Shown: one piece after another, positions 40,571 through 54,800 of the stretch
How the letters are laid out: each line of letters starts with the position of its first letter
Numbering within the stretch: the stretch's first letter is position 1
Assembly: GCA_963691815.1 (NCBI GenBank)
Contig: OY829661.1
Span: forward strand, 4,767,001 to 4,831,000
DNA length: 64,000 nt
Reading direction: 5' to 3'
Source of the DNA: Echiichthys vipera
Taxonomy: Eukaryota; Chordata; Actinopteri; Perciformes; Trachinidae
Program-made: the position numbers and the translations under genes
The notes under the pieces: model-generated
The model's database searches: none
What the model was told of the DNA's origin: nothing
Seen by the model: only the letters and a program-made list of their open reading frames with translations

Positions 40571-42119
40571 AGATCTTGGCCATAGATGGATCAGCTGGAT
40601 GTGTTAAAACACAAGAGGTACACTGTAGACTTTTTTATGTTTTATTGTCTCTACTGTGTCTTTTCAAGGCCCACTTGTATAATAAGATCACTGTGCAGTC
40701 AGTGTTTAGTTTACTGAGTCTAAAAAGCAATCAAAGAATACTCTCCTGATGCCGTGATGTCAGATTATAGTTGACTACAAAGTCTTTTCTAAGCATATTA
40801 CCAGTGGTTTTAGGGTTGCAGTGCAGTAAGACTTTCTTGACCAATGGGAACTCAGGGGGAAAACTGTTCTAACCACAATGTCAGTTCCCTGTCGACGCCT
40901 TTAATTATGTGGTTATTTATAGTCCGTTCTGTGTGCCTCTTGTGGTCTAACTAATATGACCTTGACCACAATCCTGCATCACACCTGCAGTGGTCCGTAA
41001 TAAGCACAGCCGAGTTTTAACTGTCGGGGATAGAGCTGCTCAGGGATCCAGGCTCTCAGAGGTTGTCTGGTTATGATAATAGTCTTATGAAGCAGACTAG
41101 GCTTATACGTAAAGACGTTAGGGAACCAATCTGTTTAGTTAACGGGCAGGAATAACAAGGCACAAGTGAAACTACCAACTGCAAACAGCTGAGGTGACTA
41201 TAAAACATTAAGTAATGTGGTGTGGCTCAAAACCACATCCAAACACATTAGCCTGTATTAGTCCACTTAGCTATAAAAGGGTGGAGGCTACTTGTGTTGC
41301 CATTTCATTTGAAATGTTGGAGCATAGTCAGTAGGGACAAAAGAACCCTGTAGAAGAGTGTAATCATTACCACATGCAAACAGAAATGTGCAGAGTGTGA
41401 CCTCTGGAGGACAAACTGCTAACGTGCAAGGTTGGATGAAATGCGGAATCAGACATGTGATATAGAAATATATATCATGTTTACTTGTATGCATTATATG
41501 GAAGCATTCAGGGGGTGGGCCTGTGGACAGCCCCCTGGTTTACAGGCTAATGGATATATGGACCTACTGTAAGTTTCATGCTGATGTATGTTCCTGCAAC
41601 GTTAATGAAGTTGTGTGTTGTTCTACAGTGTGTTCTGCTATGGTCCCTTGTGGCCTAGTTCCACTGCGTTGTGTGTCAGTTCTGTACAGTACGGTGCGGT
41701 TTGGAATGGCAAGACTGGCCTTGCGAGCGTTTCCATGTATATTTATTTTGTAATGTTGTAATATCATTGATAATAAATGGTCGTCCAATCAACAGACTGT
41801 AGTGGGTGTAGCCGGTCAAGCTCCACCCTATCACTACCGCCTGTACCATATGGGCATAATTATTGTTATTATTATTATTATCATTATTATGGGTATTGTA
41901 ACCTCTTTGATATGGGTCTGTTGTTTTGGCCCCCTTTATAGGAGGTTCGGTGTACATGACATTCCTGCATGTGTGAGGGTCTGGGGTTTAAACTGAAAAA
42001 GACTTACAGCCATACAGAGTCTATGCTAACAGCCCTGGTGTAAAGAGATACTTTGTCTGTTGTTTTTAATATACATATACTGTAATATGCAGCACATGTT
42101 GAAAAGATGAGAAACTGCT
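40571..42119. other. putative lrsam1 5' intron, nothing recognised
   Basis: No exon. About 40880-41260 is unique and holds TTTAATTATG and TGACCTTGACCACA words, a weak regulatory candidate. An (ATT)n run lies near 41865-41890. Confidence 0.35.
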
Positions 42120-42510
42120 AAAACCCGCTCAGTTTTATCCTTCTGTATTAACTGCCATAACATATCAGTCATATTCACATCACTATAGATATTATTATAG
42201 TTACTGTTACTCTTTGGTTGCTTGCATCTCTGTCTTTGTCTCTCTCTGTCCATCTGTCCATCTTTTCTCTCTTTCTCTCTCCTTTTCTTCCTCCCCAACC
42301 GGTGCAGACAGATGTCCGTCCTCCACAGAGCTGGGTCTGTCTGACGTTCCTGTCTGTTATAGTGAAGGTTTTCAACGCCACCGTACTCTACAGGGGAATT
42401 GTTGGGTCTATGTTTATCATAGAGTGTGGTCTTTACCTACTCTGTAAAGTGTCCTGAGATAACTTTTGTTCTGATTTGGCACTATAAATGAAATTGAATT
42501 GAATCGAATC
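42120..42510 (+). mobile_element. LINE (L2/CR1-like) 3' end, copy 2
   Basis: 5'-truncated copy of the 27553-28190 family with the same gaattgttgggtctatg block and ttgaattgaat tail. Confidence 0.65.
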
Positions 42511-42984
42511 ATCAGTGAACCACATCTGCCTACAATATAGTGGTCTCATCTCCCAAGAAGTCTTTTGATTTGCACCTCTGTGAACAAAACTTATTTCCGT
42601 TATCTGGGAAGCACCACTGGGGAAGTTCATGTGCCCATTCAGACCTCTGATGCAAACTCTTCAGCAGGCTCTGTGTCTGGAGGTCACTTTGGGTGCCACT
42701 ACCCTCACCACGACCGAATTACAAAGCTTCCTGTGAATATAGACCTTTTCAACTGAATTCCATTGCTAGGCAACAGCTTGGGTCCTTGTTGACTTCCTGT
42801 CAGTTGATGTCATTCACATACACTGCAACAGGAAATAAACTACGACAAATTTGGAATGTTTATGATTACATCTTTGAAAAGGTCTATACATTCAAGTATC
42901 AGAATCTATGGGAGCTGTAAAGTGTTCCCTTTTATCTTCAGAAAACATGTGGGGACTTCATAGGCCAACTGGATCACTTACACC

Positions 42985-43460
42985 ATGGGTGGCAAACTCA
43001 GGCCCGTGGGCCAAATCTGGACCGCGGTGTAATTATATTTGGCCCGCAAGATCATATCATGGTTCTATGAGAGCTGGCCTGCAAGTATAAAGCACATACA
43101 CGTCTACTTTTCTGTTAACAAACATGAGCATCCATGCTACCAGTCTCTGCAGACAAGCTTAATCCACCCCTCCCCAAAAACGCCCAAAAGAAAGATGGAG
43201 AACAGGAACCTTCAGCACAGGTGGGAGGCAGATGATCTGTGTGTGAAGGTAAAGAGCTGTTTGTCTCGTCTGCAGAGCCACCGTGGCTGTGACCAAAGAA
43301 TCAAACAGAAGAAACACCACGACAAGAACAAGGACCTGCACTGGAAAGGTTCAACATTACACATCTGGAGAGAAGGGAAAACAGGGGTGTCAAACTTCCA
43401 CTCCGACCTACAGAGGGCGGTACGCATGTTAGAGCTAGTTGCAGCCCGTTGATAACTGAA
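42985..43460 (+). repeat. hAT-like remnant
   Basis: Begins gggtggcaaactcaggccc and includes ggcccgcaagatcat, typical of fish hAT elements (terminus CAGGGGTGGCAAACTCA). The right end is undefined. Confidence 0.4.
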
Positions 43461-44460
43461 AGAAGAAGCTAACGCACTGTTATGATGTTATTACAGCCTT
43501 CGTAGGGGAGGAGGTATCGACTGGACAGGGTCATATCGGGATTATTGCCGAATGTATCATATCTTTATGAACTAGGAAGGTAACGTAGAATAGACTTTCA
43601 TATTCCGTAGCCACCTGCTTTCGAAGGCTAACTTGGCCTAACGTAAGCTCTAACAAACGTTCAACATTAGCGAAACATTCCCTTTAATTTTCTTCAGCTA
43701 CTCAAATGAGTGAGGAGCAGTGAATAACAGCAACACGCGGCCCGTGAGTATGAATTATGGCTGGTTAACTTCGTCGTGTTGTCATAGTTTATGGGTTATT
43801 ATTTAGCACCGTGCTGTTAGCTTGTTTTGCTAGATGTAGCCAGAGTGGCAGGTTGTGATGGGGAAGCTAGCTATGAGATTACCTGCCTTGGCATTAGTGT
43901 AGCCTTTATTGGCGTGAAGCGACTTAATGGACTTATATAGAGAGAGATAATATTCGTAGTGTTGCCGTGCAGAATAGCGTGCGCATCTTTACAGCGGTTG
44001 TGAATTGTCTCAAAGTGTTGCGAGGTTGATCAGCTGACAGTAAATGTGTGCTCGTTACGCTCTTAGCTACGTCATTTACGGTAACGCTCCCTCCCACGCC
44101 CACATCTACACACCCACAGGCAGGGGCGTTAGGGGGCCTGGGCCAGCCCTACTATCTGATCGGCCACCACCCGCGGGGTCGCCTTTAAGAGGCTGTAACA
44201 GGGTCGAGCTTATATTTAGTGTGCATGTATTGGTATCATAAGAAATCAATAAAAATAACATGATCCAGGTTATCCATTGGTACCAACCACACCACCCATT
44301 GCTAATTTGTCTGGAAGGAGGCTAAATCATGCTCCAAAGTTAAACTAAATGTTGGTGGGGGGAAAATCGGCATGTCCATTTTCAGAGGGGTCCCTTGACC
44401 TCTGAACTCAAGATATGTGAATGAAAAGTCCCCCCTTCACATACGTGCCCACTTCAGGAT
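43461..44460. other. putative lrsam1 5' intron, nothing recognised
   Basis: Contains scattered CpGs and unique sequence. No exon could be supported. Confidence 0.35.
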
Positions 44461-44465
44461 AATCC

Positions 44466-45080
44466 AATTAAATTAAATTCAACTCAATTTTATTTATAGT
44501 GCCAAATCATAATAAAAGTTATCTCAGGACACTTACAGAGTAGGTATAGACCACACTCTGTGACTTATTTATGATTTACATAGACCCAACAATTCCCCTG
44601 TAGAGTACATTGGCGTTGAAAACCTTCCCTATTACAGACAGGAACGTCGGACAGACCCATCTCCGTGGAGGACGGACACCTGTCTGCACCTGTTGGGGAA
44701 GAAGAAAAGGAGAGAGAAAGAGAGAAAAGACGGACAGATGGACAGAGAGAGACAACGACAGACAGACACAGAGACAGACACACTTCCAGTAACTATAATA
44801 ATATCTATAGTAATGTGAATATGACTCATATGTTATGGCAGTTAATACAGAAGGATAGTAGAAACAAGCACAGATAAGGTGACAGGCAGGACCACGGCAG
44901 CAGGCACCACCACCATCAGCAGAGACCTGAGAGACGACAAAGCATAAACAACTCCAGGGAAGAAGTTGAATTAGTAACATGCATTGATGAGACATGAATG
45001 ATACAGACAGAGAGGAGAGAAGCTCAGAGTATCTGGAAAAGTATTATCCCCTGGCAGACTAGGCCTATAGCAGCATAATT
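44466..45080 (-). mobile_element. LINE (L2/CR1-like) 3' end, copy 3, inverted
   Basis: Reverse complement of the 27553-28190 copy: starts with the (TTCAA)n tail complement (caactcaattttatttatag) and ends near tgccaga/ctaggcctatagcag. Confidence 0.65.
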
Positions 45081-45992
45081 AAGCAGAATCAACAAAATCA
45101 TCTTAAAAATAACAACATTGCTAAGGGCTCCTAAGCCCTAGCTGTAAGCTTTATCAGAGAGGAAAGTTCTAAGTTTACTCTTAAATATGGGGACAGTGTC
45201 TGCCTCCCGAATAGAAAGTTTGACAACATGTAGTTTTTCTCATGCAGCACAATTGTGTTATTTGGCCTTTTCTAAAATTGTGCATTTGAATATTTCTGCT
45301 TACTGTGAACCATAAACCTCGATTGCGTTAATTGGGTCTGACTGTAAAGCTGAGACTCTGGTGGATTTAATGAGCCCAGTTATATTCATGTCTGATGATG
45401 TTGGTCTCCATAGTAACCCTTTCATTGTGGTAAGAGCATTTCTTTTGTATAAATTAGCTGTTGTGACTTCTAGGATCATCACAGCTTCATGGAACTTTAC
45501 AACCACAAATTAGAGACCTGGAACATTCAACAAACCTTGTCACTCTGAATTCACGACTGATCTCACTACAGCCTCTGAAAGACAAATAGTGGTTGGGCCC
45601 ACCAGCAGCCTGTTGGAACGTTAGGAGGTTAATGTTATTCTGACGGATATGTGCACAGACTACATGCCGCCCCTGCAGAAATCAGTGCCTCACTCGGGCC
45701 ATGAAAAACAAAAATCTGATGAATTAGATGTTTAATTCAAAAGATAAATGAATGAGTAACTGAACTGAGTTGGAAAACAACAAAAACACATTTTATCTGC
45801 TGAAGGTATAACAAAAAAACAACCAAAACATACATCTATATGTCGTCCTACACAACTATGTATACACACACCTTCAAACATGTATATACATATGTATAAT
45901 TAGATTAAGGTAAAGAGGTATAATTAATGCTTAAAAATAATATATTAAAACAGGATAAGTAAATATAGCACAGACTAGCAGACAAAGCTAGC

Positions 45993-46692
45993 AGCACCAA
46001 TGGGCTCCTTCCTTTGGGATTGACTTTGCTAATCCACTTGAATGGACTTTACTATGAGAGGAGCTGGTGCAGGGGCCAGTAGGTTAGTCTTTAAAACACT
46101 CTTTTAATAAACTCTAGGTTCACTAACTGCGTTGTTGGTGCTTTGTTTTCTGTGTAGGGACTCTTCTCATGCTGCTGCAGAGGTTTGCTGTTATTTTCAG
46201 CAGGATTAGTGGTTAAAAAAGATGAAGGCCCTACTCTGAAGGCTAATCAGAGTTAGCCACATTCAGCTGTAAGCAACTCTAATTTTTTTCTCAAAATTGC
46301 GAAACGAAGCATCTACAACGTAGTTACCCAGAGTTTATTAAAATAGTGTTTTAAAGACTTACCTACTGGCCCCTGTACCAGCTCCTCTCATAGTAAAGTC
46401 CATTCAAGTGGATTAAAGTCAATCTCAAAGGAAGAAGCCCATTGGTGCTTTGTTTTCTGTGTAGGGACTCTGCTCATGCTGCTGCAGAGGTTTGCTGTTA
46501 TTTTGAGCAGTACTAGTGGCTAAAAAACACGTTTGAATGCCTTCACCATACTAACCCGAGCTAATCAGTGTTAGCCACGTCTGGCTGTTAGCGACTCTAC
46601 AGGTAAAGTTCTCCGTTTACAGTTTATACATGGAAGAAGTGTCTCGTCGTAAAAGACCACAGGATGATTTTACGCCGGAATTACACTTTAAT
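45993..46692. mobile_element. two partial foldback MITEs in opposite orientation (locus 5)
   Basis: 45993-46270 holds a plus-oriented centre and right arm. 46305-46692 holds a minus-oriented centre with a right arm ending GGAATTACACTT. Both lack their outer left arms. The locus ends 107 bases before the lrsam1 first coding exon. Confidence 0.8.
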
Positions 46693-46798
46693 TATAGTTA
46701 TCAGTCATCTGGTGCATGGTGGAAATTCTAAAGGGTTATTACAACATGAGTCAAGCCATAGTGCTTCATCTGACTAGTCAAACTGTCTTTCTTTTCAG

Positions 46799-46993
46799 TG
46801 TGCAGGTACTGCCAGTGCTTTCCAACCTGTCCATCTCTCCTCTGGAGTGGCTCTTGTTGTAGGGGAGGGACAGGAGGGGGACCCATCAGGCAGTGAGACA
46901 GCAGGACAGGCAGGACTCAGGATGCCTCTGTTCTTCAGAAAGAAGAAACCCAGCGACGACTCCCAGAAGAGACTGGAATATCAGCTGTTCCGG
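46799..46993 (+). CDS. lrsam1: lrsam1 coding exon 1 (with 5'UTR part)
   Basis: The acceptor cttttcag ends at 46798. Bases 46799-46921 are untranslated and hold no ATG. The CDS runs 46922-46993, residues 1-24, beginning MPLFFRKKKPSDDSQ, and the donor is CGG|gtaag. A transcript therefore needs a further upstream exon. Confidence 0.93.
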
Positions 46994-49900
46994 GTAAGAA
47001 GAGAGTGTTATGTTAAATCTGTTCCAAGGCAATGCAAAGTCAGTATAGAGCGGTTTTACTGCTAGATGCTAACGTTTTCCTCCCACATGTGCTCCTATGT
47101 TGAAAAATAAATAAGAGAGCTTTGGGGGCGAAATGAAAAATGAATCGAATCATGGGTTGCGAAGACCCTTTACAAGCAAGCAGATTTAATAATTATGTAA
47201 TTATTTACACTGTAAACAGCGTTAAACTGTCAAAGGTTAAATGTTGATTTAAATTAATTCACATTCATTTAAAATCTGTTAAGCAAATCTGGTGAAACAG
47301 CTCTCCATTTATAGGAAATGTTACACTTAGTATTCATTCGGAGAACCACAGTTATAAACATAACCTGCTTCTATTTAAGCTAGCTCATCATGTGACGCAG
47401 CAATCATTTATAAACACGACCTGGAAAATACACAAAGGTGTATGTTAAGAGGTAATAAACTAACTGTGAGCACGTTTTCACCTTATTCATGCCCCTAGTG
47501 TGGCTGTATGTTTTTTGTTAACATAACAACACTCTGCATCTTTGCTGTCTAAAAAAACTAACAGCTCCAAGTACCCAATAACTGTTACTTCTTGTTCTTC
47601 AGTCTAAGGAGGTAGGTGCTGATGACATCCTGGACATCTCAGCCTGTGAGCTCTCAGAGGTGAGTATGTTACTGTCAACAGGTCTGAGGCAAGCTTCACT
47701 CATGACCATTTATGAATAAAAGTCGGATTTTCGCTTAACTTTTAAGCCAGGCTTAGTACACCTGCAGGTACTACTTTTAAACTTTATGTGAACTTTAAAG
47801 TTGTTGTGATTTTGACAAAACCAGAAGAAAAAGCTCTATTGCCCCCACCACACGACTTCCTGGTTGATCCAATCAGGCAGTGCCAAAAACTGCAGTTCTC
47901 TGAGTGTCCACTAGGGGCAGGTTTCATAACAGAGCAGTTTCTCATTGACCTCCATGTTAAATAGGCTGTTTTCAAAGCCTCATTAAACCTGTTTAAGGCC
48001 TGGGACAAAAAAACATTCTAGTCTGTATGTTTAGGTCAGATCTCCATGACAACACTGAGGGGGGGAATTTTATTGTACCAGGCTGGATTTCATTTTATTG
48101 GAGGTTAAAGTTTATGAATAATTAGGGGCGTGGTCTCTTGAGTGACAGCCAGAGTCAAAGTCTAGGAGTGGGAGCGGACGTGGTCAGAAGTACGAGTTCT
48201 ACAGAGAAGACCTCAAGACTGCCTGGTGGAGTAGCTTCTTCTAACGGCAGACTGGGAACAAACCTCCATCATCCTGTTTGTGGAGACATTTTCTCACAGA
48301 GAACAGATCTGTGTCTCCAGACGGACCATTTTTGTCTAAATTCTATCAAACTTTCTGTTTCACCTACAAACATAAATGATGGTGTAATGTTTAGAGTTAA
48401 TTTAAAGGTGTTAAACTAAAGTCTAACTTCTTATCTTTGTAACCAAATATCGCTTACACGCATAATTAGCTGTGTGCTCCTCTTGGCTCTAGTCGACACC
48501 CCGATCTCCTTACTGTAAACACTGGGAGCTGCTGGTCGTCCACATTAACATTAATGCTGTCAAAACATCCAGGACCAAACTTCAGTCCTTCACAATTAAA
48601 TGACATGCTTTAACAGCTCCAAAATATACTGTAAAGTCTTCTTCATTTCCGTTTTTAATGTAAACCACCACAGATGTTGTTTTTTTCTTTCTCTCGTCAA
48701 TGTCAATTTAGTTTACTAATTTTAAATGAAAATGCTCATATATAATATGAAACTTGCCTTGTAGATTCTTAGAAGTGTGTAAATAAATTCTACTTCCACT
48801 TGGGTGCAGATCACCCAGTAAATCAAGCCATTTACTCTGGTTAAATGACACGGAAGGGTTGTTTACTAGTGGTGCCATCGGAGAACGCTTTGGCTTTTGC
48901 CACCCGGAAGAACGAATATTGTTGTTGTGACGTCATGGCGAATTAACGTATACAGGGAGAACTAATCTGGTTAATCACTTAACCAGGGTAAGACCATGCC
49001 CCGGTTACTGCTGTGAGCAGTGGCGGATTAAGGTGGTCAGGGGTCCCTAGGCTACTGTTTGTTTTGGGCCCCCCACATTATTAATCATGCTTTATCAGAA
49101 AAAAAACCCACTAGAACAGAAGAAGAGTCTGCGACCTTGAAAAATCCTGTCAGTTTAGGAATTTTCGCTGTTCTTTCAATCATTGTGCTTCTCTTTTTTC
49201 GTGCTCTATCACATTTCCTCTCTGACATTTTGCCGCCATACTGTCTAGTAACAGTAAATGAGGTATCATTTGACAACAAAACTGACCTTATGAACCCGGC
49301 CACATGATGGCAGCTGATTGGGTAAATGTGTCCCATATCTATCCAATCAGCAACTTATTTTTTAAAATGTTTCTAAGGGCCCTAATAGGTGACATTTTTC
49401 CCCCATTGTAGTAAATTAAAAAAAAGTAGTCTGGCCAATCCAGGGCCCCTGCACACCTGGGGCCCCTAGGCTGCAGCCTAGGCCAGCCCATGGATTAATC
49501 CACCTCTGGCTGTGAGTGTATTCTGAATGACAGAACACTGAAATAGGAGAGATGACCAACAGCTTATGTGACTGATGACTTGGTTCATGCTCTTGTGTGA
49601 CTTCCAGGTTTTAACTATTGTGTACCTTGCATTATATACATTACTGCTGCACCTGCAGAAGCAACTGTTTTAAACATTTTGGTATTAATAAGTGTGTGGT
49701 CAGCACTGCAGATGATAACATCAGTGGTCTCTTCTGCCACAGGTTCCCTCGAGTGCCTTTTCCATTTGCAAGGTGCTACAGAAGAAGGTAAGAATGCATC
49801 ATGGAGACATACTGTAGCATGTTTATTTTTGGTTCTGTGTATGTATTTAATACACTTTCACCAACATATACAACACCCCTGTGTCAGCCCCTTTCACACG

Positions 49901-51789
49901 CACGTTCGCACGTTCGCACACACATTCGCACACACATACACACACGCTGCAAACTGAAATTATCCACACGTTACATGGCGGGTCTGTATGTGACAATGCA
50001 AATCAAACGGCCTTTACCCCGCCAGCTCCCTAGCACAAAGACTGTTTAAAGACCGGGTGTCAATACAGCTGCCCGGTGTATTCACCGCAAGCGTGCAGTT
50101 TGTAGAGTTGCTCCGATTTTGATACCAGTGTCAGAAATGCCTCCGATACTGCCAAAAAGGCTGGCATCAGTATGGGCGACTACACATCATTTATTATAAA
50201 TAGGAATCTATTTACTGGTTAGCTTCGTTAGCTCTGAAACGGTTCTTCTTAATCTTTAATTAATCAGTTTAATAATTCTTAGTAGTTCTTCTTAATAATT
50301 GTTCCTATATTTATTTAGTTAAGTTGCTGTTGCAATATGTTTTTATACTGTTCTATTAAAAAATAAATGTAAAAATAAATGGCTTTCATTTGCTGTATTT
50401 ATTCATGTTTTACAAAGGGTTTAACCTGAGCCAGGCCTCACCACATAATAATCATGTCACAGTCATGCAGGCGTAGTAAGATCTTTTTCTAGTCTTATTA
50501 ACACACTGGTATTGGTATCTGTACTCGGTATTGGCCGATACCCACAGCACGAGTAATGTAATTGGTATGGGGAGGGAAAAAGTTGTGTCTTGTCTAGTTC
50601 TCAGTCTGGTTGTGTGTTATATGTATGACGGAGAAACTCGGGACCTGATACCTGACACTGTCCAGGGTTCTTCTGTGGAAATGGTACACATGTGTGTGTG
50701 TTTGTCCCTGGCTGAACAGTCATCATCAGGCGTTTTCTCTGTTGCTCTCCTTCAGGTCCTTATCCTCCATAACAATGAGCTGAGGTCATTGCTGCCCAAA
50801 GGATGTGACATCAGCACTCTTGCAACTTTAAAGGTAAACCAGATTAAAGCATGATGGGAAATGCAAGTTCCAGTTAAAAGGATATGATTTGATTTTGATA
50901 CCAGTTTTGTGAAGATGTCTAGTTTCAGTCTAGGATTTCTGTGAATGCATAAGCAGAGAATGTAAAGACGCAGTCAATCTGTGAGCAAGCATCCCATCTG
51001 ACGATTTATCATGGTTTACCAATCCTATTCCTCTGACCACTGCTTTGTCACCAAAGACATGACTAAATCGGTCTGCTTTCAAAGGTTTTGGATCTGCATG
51101 ACAACAAGCTGACTTCACTCCCAGAAGACTTTGGGAAGCTGGTGTCACTGCAGGTAAAGCCATTCTGAACTTGACTCCTGATACAGTGAAAATGAGTGCG
51201 GATGAATGCTACACATCATCCCTGTGTGTCCATTTTGTGTCCTGTCAGATTCTGAATATGGAGAGGAACCGTTTAAAGGCGCTGCCGGACTGCATCGGGG
51301 ATTTGCGGCTTCTGCAGACACTTAATTTGAAGGGTATGACACTTTACTGCTTCCTGCTCTCTCTCTTTAGTGAGAGGACATGTACAAGTTGTGTGAGACT
51401 GGTAATGTTTTCCTACATCACTGTAAATCATTAGGTAACTGTCTCAGTGAGCTGCCCACCTCAGTCGGTTCTTTGAGCAGCCTGCGCACCCTGGACCTGA
51501 GTGACAACAACATCGTCCAGCTCCCCAAAACTCTGGTCTACATCCGCACCCTAGAGGTGTGTGTCTTGGGATTCATACTTACAGGAATAATGATGGCTTA
51601 AACCTTAGATACGGTTTTAAACAAACTCTGTGTGTGTACTGTGACAGAGCTTCACACTCGATGCTGCCAGGATGTCCTACCCGCCTGCGTCTGTGTGTAC
51701 AGAGGGCACAGAGAGCATCCAACGCTTCCTTTGCACTGGTGAGGGCTTACCCAATGTTATTCACTACACACACACGCACACGCACACGC

Positions 51790-51826
<37 letters not shown>

Positions 51827-54800
51827 TCCAACTGTCTACACAGGGTCTTATAGGGACAAGAAATCCTTAAACAACTCATTAAATGTTAATAAAAGGAGCT
51901 AATTTTATGTAAAGATATTGTGTAGTAATGGTGTCCCGAGCGGAGAATGAAGTCACCTTCCCTCTGTGTGTGTTGGAGCTGCTCTGTTCTTTGTTGCGAT
52001 AGGCTGCTTTCACATTTTAGAGCTTAATGCTCAATAATGTTTTTTTTCCCCGGGTCCAGTCTTTCTGCCGAGAATGTTTACGTTCATTTTTGAAGTGACA
52101 CGTATCTGAAATCAGTGTGTCTGTGGTGTAAATGGATCTCCAACCTATAACGTAACACACGTGAATTGGAACAGAAACAACACAGGCATGTACCAGCTGT
52201 AGCAAAGCTGTAGCAACCGTGGCAACCAATCTACAATTGTACGTTGTTCTGGGAAGGCTGCTGTCATTTTCTTCGGCACAATAGGCGTGAGTTGTTCAAA
52301 TGGCTGCATGCAAATGGACAATCCTTCAACCAATCAGACCAATGATCCCATGAAATACTCCATTCGTTTGTCTACCAACTGGTAGATTCAGCTTTTACCA
52401 AAACAAGCCAGCAGTAAAGCAAATACATCCTTTCTTTGGAGAAATTGCTCCAGGAGCAAGTTCCTGCTCAGTTTTCAAAGTAAACTTGACTCTGAAATCA
52501 GCTAATTCAAATCGCCGGTTTCCCTATTGGAAATGTAACATATTTAAATCAAATACAGCTGGTTACTTATAGACATTCGTTCCTTAAGGTACAGCTGAGA
52601 AAAATAATAGCAAAAGGTAAAACCACAGCTTCGCCTAAACACTACGGCAAGTCTGAGTTGACAAACAGTGCTGCATCCTCAAGACTCTGCACATTATTTA
52701 AGTGACTTTGTTATCAGGCTCCGCTGATATATTTTATTTTGAATTCCTGTTTGCACTAAATGTTTACATATAAGTTCCATTACTGTTTGTTCTTTAAGTT
52801 GATTTATTCTAAGGTTCAGCTGTTACATCTCATTTTTAATTTTCAGAAGTTTAAACCGGCGCACATTTGCATCCCTATAAAGAAGCGTGGTGATGTTTAA
52901 AATATCAGACTCTATTAGACAGTACCGTTGGATTTCATGGTTGATGTGGTTTTCAGAGCTGGGAGAGGAGTACTGCTCCCCATCCCAGTACCTCCTGCCG
53001 GTGCTGGAGAGTGAGTGTGGTAGACAGAACTCTGACTGTTTGGACAGCTTGGAGGAGGCCTGGCAGGTACAGCAGGGGACACACTAACACACACAGGACC
53101 TTACACAGCAGTAGAATCTGTTGCATGACTACGTAGTATAGTGCTGATGGACCTTGTTAATTACTGCTTACTCTGTATTAACTTGTTTCTGGAAGTCTCA
53201 TTCAGTATTTCTTCATTTTCTTTTGCAGAACAAATTCAGTGACTACGAGAAGAGAAAGGTATGGGACTGGAGTAATACAATCACTGTTTAAGACTGTCTG
53301 TCCCACACATTTCATTTGTAATGTGAAAGGGATCAGTCGTGACAAATCCATAGATCACTATCTCCAGCTCTGTGGTTCTCCCTAGCTCCATTGGCTGTTC
53401 TTTAAAGCATTTTGAGTTAATTGTTTTGATTTGTTTTTTTGTCACATTTACTAAAACTGTCACAACATCCTGACAACACAATAAGACAGACGATCTGTGA
53501 AAAAGTCATGTATCTCTACCTCCACCTTCTGTTCCTGTCTGATCCTAAAGCCATCTGCTAGATCCACTGTACCTGACTGACAACCAATCAGAGCAGAGCA
53601 GTCTCTGACACAGTGTTAATAAGTGCTCTGAACTCTGATCCAACTGTGAAACTAGGCAGCGCTGATCAAATATGAATCAGGATTCTGTTTCTCTAGAAAG
53701 ACGCACTGACTTGTCCTATCGTCCTCCAGGAGCAGAAGCACCAGGCGAAGCTGGCGTTCGAGTGGCAGCTGGAGGAGAAGAAAAAAGAGCACAGCCAGCT
53801 TATGCTTATGAATTCCTCCCGCAAGGAAAACATCCTCAACTCAGTCCGACAGGTACGCAACATGTTGACTCACACCAGTGTAGCATTCATATGCACTGTA
53901 TGGATTCTTTGAGATAATTTGATGTATTTGAATCCTAAATAATCCTCCCACTCCACTGTTGTTGTTATGAACCTCAGCTGTGAAGGATAGAGCTGAGGGG
54001 ACATTATTTCATTGTACAGTTTTCATTATAGATTGAATGAGAATGAGAATATTCACAGGCTTATTATAGATTGATCTATTTTTATAAAAAAAAAAAAATC
54101 AAAATGTTCATATAAAGTCAACCTAGTACAAAGTTGTGCCTTGAAAGACCTTAGCTTGTCTGACACTCAGTAACACCATGTCCTAACAGCACGTGATGCG
54201 AGCGAGCGTCAGCTACAAAATCACTCTGATTACACTTTTTCCTATTCGAATGATCAAAATGGCCGCAAGTGGTGCAGTGTGCCTTTTGGAACTGCACTTT
54301 TGTCGGACGCCCTCTATTTTATTCCTGTCGCACGCATCGCAAGTGCCCGGGATGAATGAAGAACTGCTGGTTCATGAGGTTGAAAAGAGGAATTATCTGT
54401 TCGATACCTCATCATTTCACTATGAAAACTTAAATAAAGAAAGGCTCAAAGGTGTTCAGTATACAAGGCAAGGCAAGGGAACTTTATTGTATAGCACAAT
54501 TCAAAGTGCTTTACATAAAGCATTGAGAAAAAAAACACATAAAACATATAAAAGATATCTACACATCAAGGCCTCTATCTTTGACTCTTGATTCAGTTAA
54601 TAAATGCAGTGAGAAGATCAAAAACATTGTTAGTCTATCTCAGGCCCTTTAGTTCTTACTGAAGATATGAATGCTTGAAATAACCCGGCTGGTCGTTGTA
54701 TTTTTAAATAAACGGGACTCAAACAGGAGGAAATGGTGTATTTGTTGGGGACTATTTACAGCAGCGAATTAATCCACAGCTGGTGCTCTAGTGAGTAATT

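Noticed and set aside
46847..46921. N-terminal extension of LRSAM1 from an upstream GTG
   Set aside because: No ATG upstream in frame, and the family starts at MPLFF; the extension is 5'UTR.
54193..54591. 132-codon open frame in an lrsam1 intron
   Set aside because: Its C-terminal part is a LINE 3'-end fragment and the rest shows no domain.
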